Notes under the pieces: generated by a model
What the model saw: the letters and a program-made list of their open reading frames with translations, nothing else
Told to the model about the DNA's origin: nothing
Databases searched by the model: none
Assembly (NCBI GenBank): GCA_001618605.1
Contig: LKHC01000119.1
Span: 19,262 to 69,184 of the forward strand
Length of the DNA stretch: 49,923 nt
Reading direction: 5' to 3'
Source: Candidatus Fermentibacter danicus
GTDB taxonomy: Bacteria; Fermentibacterota; Fermentibacteria; Fermentibacterales; Fermentibacteraceae
Position numbers and translations under genes: made by a program
Part shown: positions 42,953-49,923 of the stretch, in pieces
Layout of the letters: the number at the start of each line of letters is the position of its first letter
Position numbering within the stretch: the first letter of the stretch is position 1

Positions 42953-43566
42953 AGCGGATGACGGCTCTTGTGTTCCTGATCTTCGCGGCCTCATGCGGAT
43001 CGAGGCCGATGGATACGGACGAGTCGGGGCTGATAAGGGAGGAGAGCGACATCACTGCCTTCGCCAGAGCCTCCCAGCTCTACTTCAGGGGCAATCTCTC
43101 CAGGGCGAGGGATGGATTCAACGCGATCATATACAGGTATCCGGATTCGGTTCTCGGCGAGGATGCGGCCCTGGCCGCGAGGAGGATAGATCAGGATCTC
43201 GGATCGACCCGGCAAGTCGACTCCGGAAGAGCCCCGTCGCGCGGCGTGGAGATCGCCGTAGTCGGTCTGCCCGTCAATTCCGCACGCATATCCTCGATCT
43301 CCTCCGCACTCCGGGCTTCCGGCTGGACCTCCTGGCCGGTGCAGGACGCAGGAGCCCCGGACATCACGATGGTTCTCTTCCCGGACGGGCTCGCCCCGGA
43401 AGCCGAGGTCGCCGGGGACTCCCTGCATGCCTGGCTGACATCGCCTTCGTCCATCCCGGTGCAGCCCGGGGGGCAGATGATGGATGCAATCGTACCCGGC
43501 CACACCGGCCTCGTTGTGATAATCGGCGGGGATGCGGTTGTATCGCCGCGCGCTCCGTCGAACTGA
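42949..43566 (+). CDS. Putative lipoprotein of unknown function
   Basis: 205 residues, overlapping ftsK by four bases. Signal with lipobox AASC near residue 16. Residues about 35-75 resemble a single TPR-like unit (ASQLYFRGNLSRARDGFNAIIYRYPDS), as in BamD-related proteins. About 95-195 is an alpha/beta region starting GVEIAVVGLPV that I do not recognise. It lies directly before lolA. Confidence 0.55.
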   Translation: MKRMTALVFLIFAASCGSRPMDTDESGLIREESDITAFARASQLYFRGNLSRARDGFNAIIYRYPDSVLGEDAALAARRIDQDLGSTRQVDSGRAPSRGVEIAVVGLPVNSARISSISSALRASGWTSWPVQDAGAPDITMVLFPDGLAPEAEVAGDSLHAWLTSPSSIPVQPGGQMMDAIVPGHTGLVVIIGGDAVVSPRAPSN

Positions 43567-43581
43567 CCGGAGGATGACGAC

Positions 43582-44178
43582 TTGACCACTCTTCCCATCG
43601 CACTCTTCCTCGTCGCAGCGGGCACCGGCCCGGCCGCATGCATGCTCGACAGGCTGGAAGCGGCAAGCCTTCTCGAGGCCGGATTCGAACAGACCGACTT
43701 CTGGGCTCTCACCAGGGAGACGGAGGTATCCACCGGCACGCTGGTCCTGTCGCGTGACGGCAGATTCCTCCTGGACTACTCCGATCCCGGGGGCAGGAGG
43801 ATGGGTTTCGACGGAGAAGCCCTGTACACGGTGGATCCTCTCTACAGGCAGGTTCTCATCGATTCCTCCTCGCAACCCGCGAGCTTCACGGCGCTTCTCG
43901 AATCCATCCGCGACCCGGAGATCCCCGCCGTTTCGAGCTGCTCCGGCGACACCGTATTCGTGGTGATGGACGGTCCGACAGGGCAGGGCATCTCCAGGAT
44001 GGAGTTCTGCTTCCTCTCCTCCGACAGTCTTCCCCGAAGCCTCTCCACGTTCGACCAGAACGGCAACTGGAGCAGATGGCGGCTCACCGGGGTCTCGGTA
44101 TCCGACGACGCCCCCGGTTCCGTCTTCGAACTCGTCCCCCCCGCAGGCTACGAGGTGCTGAGAGCTGGAGACCTCTGA
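43582..44178 (+). CDS. lolA: LolA-like outer-membrane lipoprotein carrier
   Basis: 198 residues from TTG 43582, eight bases after GGAGG. Signal peptide, then features of the LolA half-barrel: EQTDFWALTRETEVSTGTLVLSRDGRFLLDYSDPGG, MGFDGEALYTVDPLYRQVLI and a late KQ-like strand. LolA shuttles lipoproteins across the periplasm from LolCDE. Its identification rests on pattern and order; family sequence conservation is low. Placed among genes for lipoproteins and BamD. Confidence 0.72.
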   Translation: MTTLPIALFLVAAGTGPAACMLDRLEAASLLEAGFEQTDFWALTRETEVSTGTLVLSRDGRFLLDYSDPGGRRMGFDGEALYTVDPLYRQVLIDSSSQPASFTALLESIRDPEIPAVSSCSGDTVFVVMDGPTGQGISRMEFCFLSSDSLPRSLSTFDQNGNWSRWRLTGVSVSDDAPGSVFELVPPAGYEVLRAGDL

Positions 44179-44179
44179 C

Positions 44180-45448
44180 TTGAGTCCCCGCTCCGCCTGC
44201 ATCATCACCCTCGGATGCCCCAGGAACGAGGTGGATTCCGAAGCCTTCGCCGGGGTTCTGCGGCAGGCCGGGTGGAAGCGCGTCTCCGATCCCGGGCGTG
44301 CCGGTCTCCTCCTGCTCAACACCTGCGCCTTCATCGGCCCGGCAGTCGAGGAGTCGCTCGAGGCTCTGGATGAGGCAATGGAATGGAAACGCTCGGGCGA
44401 CGGCCGCATCCTGGTTCTGGCCGGATGCCTGCCCGGGCGGTTCGGCGACGACGGCTCCGGCGGCCTGGAGGAAATCGACCTGATAATCGGCCCGGGCGAT
44501 TCGGAAGGTCTCGCGGGATTCCTCGGTACGGACGCCGCGTCCGGTGTCCGCGCCAGGCTCGGGCGGCGGTTCGACCGCTATCTGAAGATCGCCGACGGAT
44601 GCCTGAACAGGTGCTCCTTCTGCGTACTGCCGGCCATAAGGGGACCTTTCCGCCCCGCCCGCCGGAACACTATCCTGGCGGATGCGGACTCCCTTGCAGA
44701 ATCGGGAGCCAGGGAGATAGGCATCGTGGGGCAGGATCTCCTCGCCTGGAAGGACGGCGCATGCGGCCCGGCCGATCTGGTTTCGGAGCTGGCGGCGCGA
44801 CATCCCGACATATGGTTCCGCCTCTATTATCTCCACCCGGGACGGTTCGACGGTTCGGTGATCGAAGCCATGCGGAACCATCGCAACATCGCCCCCTATA
44901 TCGATCTTTCGGTTCAGCATGCATCGGATCGCATCCTGACCAGGATGAACAGGGGATACGGCAGAAGCAGGCTCGAGGATATCGCCGGCATGATCTCGCA
45001 CGGCGGCATCGAAACCGCCTGCCGTCTGACCGTGATTGCAGGCTATCCAGGAGAGACCGACTCCGACTTCGATGAACTCTGCTCCTTCCTGTCGGGCTTC
45101 CCGTCCCTGCGCAGCCTCGTGGTCTTTCAGTACTGGCACGAGGAGGGCTCTCCCGAATACGCACGCGGGGATGCCGACCTGATCGATCCGTCCCTGGCCG
45201 CCGAGAGGGTGTGCAGGCTCGATTCGATGGCCGAGGAAGCCGCAGAGTCGTGGGGGGAGCGCCTTGCGGGCAGGACGACCAGGGTTCTCGCGGAGACCAC
45301 CCGGAGGGGCCGCACATGGTTCGACGCCCCCCTGGTCGATGGCGAAGCCGTTTTCAGCGATCCGGTGAAGCCGGGGAAGTTTTATGATGTGCTTGTCGGG
45401 GAGTGCAGAGGACTCTCCACCCAGGTTTCCGTGCCGCCCGGGAATTGA
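44180..45448 (+). CDS. rimO: Ribosomal protein S12 methylthiotransferase RimO
   Basis: 422 residues from TTG 44180, nine bases after GGAG. The N-terminal UPF0004 domain carries the three cluster Cys: 13, 49 and 83. The radical SAM motif is Cys141-x3-Cys145-x2-Cys148 in DGCLNRCSFC. A TRAM-like domain ends the protein. TLGCPRNEVDSE at the start favours RimO over MiaB (which has GCQMN). It methylthiolates S12 Asp88 (E. coli numbering). Confidence 0.92.
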   Translation: MSPRSACIITLGCPRNEVDSEAFAGVLRQAGWKRVSDPGRAGLLLLNTCAFIGPAVEESLEALDEAMEWKRSGDGRILVLAGCLPGRFGDDGSGGLEEIDLIIGPGDSEGLAGFLGTDAASGVRARLGRRFDRYLKIADGCLNRCSFCVLPAIRGPFRPARRNTILADADSLAESGAREIGIVGQDLLAWKDGACGPADLVSELAARHPDIWFRLYYLHPGRFDGSVIEAMRNHRNIAPYIDLSVQHASDRILTRMNRGYGRSRLEDIAGMISHGGIETACRLTVIAGYPGETDSDFDELCSFLSGFPSLRSLVVFQYWHEEGSPEYARGDADLIDPSLAAERVCRLDSMAEEAAESWGERLAGRTTRVLAETTRRGRTWFDAPLVDGEAVFSDPVKPGKFYDVLVGECRGLSTQVSVPPGN

Positions 45449-45526
45449 CAGAGGGAGCGCTCTGATCGATTCTTCCAGGGTTCGTCCGCGATCCGTTGGA
45501 TAGACAAGAGATGGGATGGTGCTGTC

Positions 45527-46147
45527 GTGTCGATGCCTGTCGTTGTTCTGACCTGTGCCGCTCTTGCACTCCCCGTGTCCAATCTGGAACTCGCCGAACA
45601 GATCGTCAGCGAGGCCTGCGTCTCGATATCCGATTCCCTCGTCGATTCGGGCGTGGGCACGGTGATGCTGGAGATCGCCGGTGACCATCCCGGCAACTGG
45701 CTCGTGGAGCAGTGCGTCAAGACGGAACTGGGGGCACGCGGTCTCACCGTACTGACACGGGAAACAAGACCGGCTCCCGACTCCTCCATGGACCATGCCA
45801 TGCTCTTCGACCTCGTCGTCCGACCGATGGAACTATCCATCGTCTTCGGCGGTACAAGCCGGTCCTGGCTGATCGGTCCGAAGAGCGTCGAGAGGATGGC
45901 CGTCTGCGAACTGTATTCCGAACTGCGCGATCCCGGAGGAACGATCTGCACCACCGTCAGGAGCAGTTCCTCCAGATCGGACAGGGTGCCCGTCGACGAT
46001 CTCCAGTCCCTCAGAGGCTCCTCGGATCAGGTCTGGCTCAGGGGCGGAGAACTGCAGGCCTCGAGCGGCGGCATACTCGAACCACTCGTGGTCACGGGCG
46101 TCGTGGCGAGCCTGATCTATCTCTTCTATTCCAGCAGGGCCGAATGA
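45527..46147 (+). CDS. Envelope protein of unknown function with C-terminal membrane anchor
   Basis: 206 residues from GTG 45527 (ATG 45533 is an alternative); no strong ribosome site. The N-terminus is hydrophobic (MPVVVLTCAALALP). The middle alpha/beta part, with GNWLVEQCVKTELGARGLTVLTRE, is faintly reminiscent of FlgO/CsgG-like domains. A hydrophobic segment, LVVTGVVASLIYLFY, ends four residues before the C-terminus and is likely a tail anchor. It overlaps the next lipoprotein gene by four bases. Confidence 0.5.
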   Translation: MSMPVVVLTCAALALPVSNLELAEQIVSEACVSISDSLVDSGVGTVMLEIAGDHPGNWLVEQCVKTELGARGLTVLTRETRPAPDSSMDHAMLFDLVVRPMELSIVFGGTSRSWLIGPKSVERMAVCELYSELRDPGGTICTTVRSSSSRSDRVPVDDLQSLRGSSDQVWLRGGELQASSGGILEPLVVTGVVASLIYLFYSSRAE

Positions 46148-47130
46148 GACGAATCCTGCCGGCGGTTCCGGTACTGCTGCTGCTCGCATGCGGAGGCGGC
46201 GGAGGCAGGTCCGGTCTGCTCGAGGAGGCCCGCGAGCTGAAGCAGGCGGGTCACTTCTCCGAGGCCCTCGTGCTCTACAGGGAGGCGCTGACCCGGGATA
46301 GCGCCGCATACGACCGGGACGCCTGGCTGGAGTATGGCGACACGGCTCTCCTGGCCTATGGGGCCGAACGGAACAGATCGGTGCGCCAGCAGACACTGGA
46401 GGTTCTCACGGCGCTTCAGAGCGATTCCACGCTCAGGGGTGGGGTCAGGCTGTCCGAGATGTGGCGGCGTCTCGCCTGGGAGATGATAAGGGACAGGGAT
46501 TCGCTCCAGGCCTTCGCCGCACTCGAGAGTTCCCTTGTCTCCGCCGACATGCTCCAGGTCTTCGAGGAAGAGTGGCTCTTCAGAGGCGTCTACGCCTCCC
46601 GGCACCTCCCCCTCGTGGCCGGACTCACGGATTCCCTTTCGATGACACCGGGGGGCGACGAGCTGCTCCGGAGTTATGCCGAGAGGCATCTGGTGGAGCT
46701 ATCCCGCATACCCCTCATGCGGACGGATCTAAGAGGACAGGTTCTTCTCGCGCAAGCATTTCTGCTACCCTTCACGGACAGGCGGACCGAGGAACTCGAA
46801 GTCCTCACGGAACTCGACAGGATGGGCGGAATGTATCCGGCTCTGCGGGAGAGGCGGATGAGGCTGCTTCTCGACGGAGCCTCGGAGGACATTCGACTGG
46901 GCAGGAGCGCCCTCGCCAGGGAGAAGCTGCTGGAAGTGTGGGATTCCAATTTCGCCACGGACAGGGTGGAGGCGGCTCTCATGCTGGGCGTGATGGCCGA
47001 GGAGTCCGGGCGGCCCGAAGAGGCTCTGGGCTGGTACAGATCGGCCTGCAACGCCTCTCCGGGCCTCGGATCGCCCGCCGCGGCCGAGGCTGCGGCCAGG
47101 CGCGACTCATTGCTGTTCATGCAGACCTGA
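46144..47130 (+). CDS. TPR-type lipoprotein
   Basis: 328 residues; ATG overlaps the previous stop. The lipobox LLAC is at about residue 16, followed by a glycine run. Helical repeats with TPR character occur near the N-terminus (LKQAGHFSEALVLYREALTRD) and C-terminus (LMLGVMAEESGRPEEALGWYRSA). Probably a periplasmic adaptor; position before bamD suggests an envelope-assembly link. Confidence 0.62.
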   Translation: MRRILPAVPVLLLLACGGGGGRSGLLEEARELKQAGHFSEALVLYREALTRDSAAYDRDAWLEYGDTALLAYGAERNRSVRQQTLEVLTALQSDSTLRGGVRLSEMWRRLAWEMIRDRDSLQAFAALESSLVSADMLQVFEEEWLFRGVYASRHLPLVAGLTDSLSMTPGGDELLRSYAERHLVELSRIPLMRTDLRGQVLLAQAFLLPFTDRRTEELEVLTELDRMGGMYPALRERRMRLLLDGASEDIRLGRSALAREKLLEVWDSNFATDRVEAALMLGVMAEESGRPEEALGWYRSACNASPGLGSPAAAEAAARRDSLLFMQT

Positions 47131-47145
47131 ACCGACGGGAGACAG

Positions 47146-47925
47146 ATGAGAACGACACCCCACGGCTGGAACCCCGTTCGCGTGATTCCAGTCGCCATCT
47201 CCCTGATCGCGGCACTCTCCACCGGATGCGGGAACCGGTACGAGAGTGCGGGCCTTTCCAGAGAGGCGCTGGAGACCATCGCCGCGAGGGCCTTCGACGA
47301 GGGAGACTGGGCGAACTCGGAGATCCTCTACACCCAGCTTCTGTTCAACTACCCGGGGGCGACCGATACGGATCTGTACGTCTACCGGCTCGGCGTGTCG
47401 GATGCCGGTCAGAGACTCTGGGTGGAAGCCGATTTCCAGTTCAGGAGGGTGATTGACGAGTTTCCGGGCAGTGCCCTGGCCGACGATGCACGCTATCAGA
47501 TAGCACGAACCTTCTGGCTCCAGAAGAGGGACTTCAGGAGGGATCTGACTCCGGTCACGCGGGCTCTCGAGGAGACAGCCGTCTTCTTCGAGGACTACCC
47601 GGGCTCCAGCCTCACTCCCCGGGTCGAGGCGCTCAGGGACAGTTGCCTGGCCCATCTGGCGAGGCGTTCGCTGTTCCTCGGGCAGTTCTACGAGAGACGA
47701 GGGAGGCACGAGGCCGCCATGCTGTACTACAGGGAGGCACTGGAGGACTACATGGGCGGAGACTGCCTGGGTGAACTACTGGTATCGATGGGCGGCCTGT
47801 ACGAGAAGATGAACAACGCCTTCGCCGCCAGATCCAGCTACAACAGGGCCATCTCCGAATGCGGCGTCACCGGAGACCTGCTCGACAAGGCCGAGGAGGG
47901 GCTCTCCAGGGTGGGTGGCATGTGA
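47146..47925 (+). CDS. bamD: Outer-membrane assembly lipoprotein BamD-like
   Basis: 259 residues with lipobox STGC near residue 28. TPR-type repeats include ARAFDEGDWANSEILYTQLLFNYP, AQFRRVIDEFPGSALADDARYQIARTF and a MLYYREALEDY unit. The ordering and length fit BamD/YfiO of the BAM complex that inserts outer-membrane beta-barrels. A general TPR lipoprotein is the alternative. It overlaps nadD by four bases (GTGA). Confidence 0.75.
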   Translation: MRTTPHGWNPVRVIPVAISLIAALSTGCGNRYESAGLSREALETIAARAFDEGDWANSEILYTQLLFNYPGATDTDLYVYRLGVSDAGQRLWVEADFQFRRVIDEFPGSALADDARYQIARTFWLQKRDFRRDLTPVTRALEETAVFFEDYPGSSLTPRVEALRDSCLAHLARRSLFLGQFYERRGRHEAAMLYYREALEDYMGGDCLGELLVSMGGLYEKMNNAFAARSSYNRAISECGVTGDLLDKAEEGLSRVGGM

Positions 47926-48503
47926 CGGGCATCCTGGGCGGGACGTTCGATCCGCCCCATTACGGCCATCTGGTCCTGGCCGAGGAGGCCCGCGCAGTAT
48001 TCGGTCTGGACAGGGTGCTTCTCGTGCCCTCCCGGTGTCCGCCTCACAAGAGCAGTTCCGTCGTATCGCCCTTCCAGGACAGGCTGTCCATGCTCAGGCT
48101 CGCCGCCGAGGACAATCCCTTCCTCGAGGTCGCCGACATGGAGTCGGAGGACGGACCCTCGTACACGATCGACCTGCTAAGAAGGGCCGTCTCGCTCGGG
48201 CTGGAGCCGGTCTTCATCATGGGGACCGATGAGATTTCCGAGATGGCCTCCTGGAAGGACTTCCCGCATTTCCTAGACCTGGCGCGCTTCGTGGCCGGAA
48301 CCAGGGCCGGGGCGGAGGGCGTGGTCTTCCCGCCGGAGGCGCTGGGCAGGGTGGAGGTTTTCGAGATGCCGGGCATGATGATCTCCTCCAGCTCGATCAG
48401 AGCCAGGTTTGCCCGGTCCGGACCCGTGAGATATCTTATTCCCGAGTCTGTCCGGAGCTTCGTGTCCAGAAAGGGGCTCTATGGCTTCCGAGAAGGGCAT
48501 TGA
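47922..48503 (+). CDS. nadD: Nicotinate-nucleotide adenylyltransferase
   Basis: 193 residues from GTG 47922. The nucleotidyltransferase motif GTFDPPHYGH is at 7-16, followed by VPSRCPPHK, MGTDEISEMASWKDF and ISSSSIRARF. It makes deamido-NAD+ from nicotinate mononucleotide and ATP, supplying NadE. It overlaps pilT by 23 bases. Confidence 0.92.
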   Translation: MTGILGGTFDPPHYGHLVLAEEARAVFGLDRVLLVPSRCPPHKSSSVVSPFQDRLSMLRLAAEDNPFLEVADMESEDGPSYTIDLLRRAVSLGLEPVFIMGTDEISEMASWKDFPHFLDLARFVAGTRAGAEGVVFPPEALGRVEVFEMPGMMISSSSIRARFARSGPVRYLIPESVRSFVSRKGLYGFREGH

Positions 48504-49584
48504 CCGCCTCCTGTCCGTCCTGCTCGCAGAAGACGTCAGCGACATCCACTTCAAGGTCGGGAGCCCGCCGATCCTGAGAAAGGCCGGGTTGATAGTCAGG
48601 GCCGAGGACATCGGCGCACTCCAGCCCGAGCACATCGACCAGCTCGCCTTCGAGATGATGTCGGAGAAGCAGAGGGCGAGGTTCATGGAAGGCTCCGAGA
48701 TCGACCTCGCGCATTCCCTGCCCGGCAAGGCCCGCTTCCGCGTGAACGTCTACAGACAGAGGGGTTCGGCCGCCATCGTGATGAGGCGCATCCCCTACGA
48801 GATTCCCGACATAGACAGCCTGGGCCTGCCTCCCATAGTGAAGAGGATAGCACTCGAGCAGCGGGGGCTGGTCCTCGTCACAGGGGCGACGGGGAGCGGG
48901 AAGTCCACCACGCTGGCCTCCATGATCGACTACATCAACCAGCACGAGAAGAAGCACATCGTGACGATAGAGGATCCGATCGAGTTCCTTCACCACGACG
49001 GGAAATCGAGCATCTGCCAGCGCGAGGTCGGCATAGACACCGAGACCTGGACGTCCGCGCTCAGGTCGGTCTTCAGACAGGATCCCGACGTCATTCTGAT
49101 CGGAGAGATGAGGGACGCCTCGAGCGCCGCCATAGCCATAACCGGAGCGGAGACGGGGCATCTTGTGATGAGCACCCTCCATACGTCCGACGCTCCGGAG
49201 ACCGTGAACAGGATCATCGACATGTTCCCTCCCCAGCAGCAGAAGCAGGTGAGGACCCAGCTCGGCGGCCTGCTGAAGTCGGTGATCAGCCAGAGGCTGC
49301 TCACCAACAGGGAGGGGACGGGGCTCGTCCTGGCCGCCGAGGTCATGGTCCACACCGCTCTGATCCAGAACTGCATCATCGATCCGCTGCAGACCCACAT
49401 GATCCGCGACGCCATCGAGACGAGCGGATTGCAGTACGGCATGCAGAGTTTCGACATGGCTCTGCTGAGGCTCCTCGCCCAGGGCAGCATCGACGAGGCC
49501 ACCGCGCTGGCCGCAGCGACGAATCCCACCGCTCTGCAGCTCAAGCTGAAGGGCGTCGAAGCGCCCTCGGACTGGAGGATGTAG
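48481..49584 (+). CDS. pilT: Type IV pilus retraction ATPase PilT/PilU
   Basis: 367 residues. N-terminal PAS-like domain with DVSDIHFKVGSPP. Walker A GATGSGKS is at 135-142, with the Asp box TIEDPIEF, Walker B DVILIGEMRD, and the His box GHLVMSTLHTSDA. A QR(L)LT and a MQSFDMALLRL region lie near the end. It drives pilus depolymerisation at the inner membrane. It fits the pilin-like cluster 16 kb upstream; other assembly genes are not in view. Confidence 0.93.
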   Translation: MASEKGIDRLLSVLLAEDVSDIHFKVGSPPILRKAGLIVRAEDIGALQPEHIDQLAFEMMSEKQRARFMEGSEIDLAHSLPGKARFRVNVYRQRGSAAIVMRRIPYEIPDIDSLGLPPIVKRIALEQRGLVLVTGATGSGKSTTLASMIDYINQHEKKHIVTIEDPIEFLHHDGKSSICQREVGIDTETWTSALRSVFRQDPDVILIGEMRDASSAAIAITGAETGHLVMSTLHTSDAPETVNRIIDMFPPQQQKQVRTQLGGLLKSVISQRLLTNREGTGLVLAAEVMVHTALIQNCIIDPLQTHMIRDAIETSGLQYGMQSFDMALLRLLAQGSIDEATALAAATNPTALQLKLKGVEAPSDWRM

Positions 49585-49585
49585 C

Positions 49586-49876
49586 GTGGAACTCCTGTGT
49601 TCCGATCTGCTGCTTACATTCGTGTTCCTGATCCTTCTGGCCGTCGTGCTGGTCCGGCTTTCCGTGAAGGCGCACAAGGGGCCCGTGCTGACCGGCAACG
49701 AGGGCATGATCGGACTGACGGGCATCGTAACGGAAGGCAGGGGGTTCAGGGACAGATATCAGGTCGAGGTCCGCGGCGAGCTCTGGTGGTGCCGGAGCTC
49801 CCATAAGCTGGAACCGGGGATGGAAGTCAGGGTCACCGGCATCGACGACCTTCTGCTGGACGTGCTTCCCGTCTGA
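49586..49876 (+). CDS. NfeD-like membrane protein (short form)
   Basis: 96 residues from GTG 49586. One N-terminal transmembrane helix (LLLTFVFLILLAVVLVRL), then an OB-fold typical of NfeD: GMIGLTGIV, YQVEVRGELWWCRS and LEPGMEVRVTGIDDLLLDV. The protease domain of long NfeD is missing; short forms usually act with a stomatin/slipin. The following 47 bases to the window end show no feature I can name. Confidence 0.78.
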   Translation: MELLCSDLLLTFVFLILLAVVLVRLSVKAHKGPVLTGNEGMIGLTGIVTEGRGFRDRYQVEVRGELWWCRSSHKLEPGMEVRVTGIDDLLLDVLPV

Positions 49877-49923
49877 TCGAGCGCGGGCCGGTCGAAGAAT
49901 TCCTGACGACCTGAGAACGGGGT

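Noticed and set aside
45449-45526. CAGAG/CTCTG hairpin and TTGGAT as terminator/promoter after rimO
   Set aside because: Short stem without T tract and no -10 at correct distance.
1-49923. CRISPR arrays, insertion sequences, prophage or integrase genes
   Set aside because: No regular direct repeats with spacers, no transposase or recombinase motif and no inverted-repeat-bounded element was seen.

Overview
GC-rich bacterial chromosome with almost no non-coding space. The cell envelope is diderm: the window encodes BamD, LolA, a periplasmic lytic transglycosylase and several lipoproteins. Many genes start with GTG or TTG and overlap the previous stop (ATGA/GTGA). Arginine is very often AGG and isoleucine fairly often ATA, which is unusual at this base composition. 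I cannot place the organism with certainty. A FlgD-type C-terminal domain, oversized pilin-like proteins and divergent housekeeping genes would fit an uncultured FCB-type lineage such as Fermentibacterota, but that is only inference. No insertion sequence, prophage, integrase or CRISPR array is visible.

Layout. 1-5309: tail of pcm, a histidine-kinase-like protein without a recognisable ATPase domain, rnr, nadE and purH. 5356-13040: a run of envelope genes, namely an Slt-type transglycosylase, a secreted NHL propeller with a FlgD-like tail, two tandem CNNM/CorC-type membrane proteins (the first apparently using a CTG start), and a GGDEF-like/HEAT protein whose stop codon lies inside an antisense tRNA-Leu. 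12987-14550: tRNA-Leu facing tRNA-Met and tRNA-Val from back-to-back promoters, a terminator, a coiled-coil zinc-ribbon protein, and the RNase P RNA. 14567-22486: recJ, dinG, pgeF, a TPR protein, obg, and dprA, which has no ordinary start codon and begins inside obg.

22706-32322 is the most distinctive part: seven consecutive pilin-like genes. They comprise four proteins with type IV prepilin signals, one of them about 1,300 residues with adhesin-like domains, and three PilX-like membrane-anchored proteins, one carrying an FG-GAP-like segment. No secretin, platform protein, prepilin peptidase or assembly ATPase is adjacent; a PilT-type retraction ATPase lies at 48481-49584. The cluster looks like a set of minor pilins building a large surface or tip structure.

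36504-32324 (minus strand) carries a CAP/SCP-domain secreted protein, a canonical HD-GYP protein and a catalytically degraded HD-GYP paralogue, apparently read from a leaderless promoter. 36562-40676 (plus strand) carries a radical SAM protein, aroE, a HydE-like radical SAM enzyme, aroK, and an unusual HU-type DNA-binding domain fused to a CBM48/AMPK-type glycogen-binding domain. 40673-49876 carries ftsK, a lipoprotein, lolA, rimO, two secreted proteins of unknown role, bamD, nadD, pilT and a NfeD-like protein.
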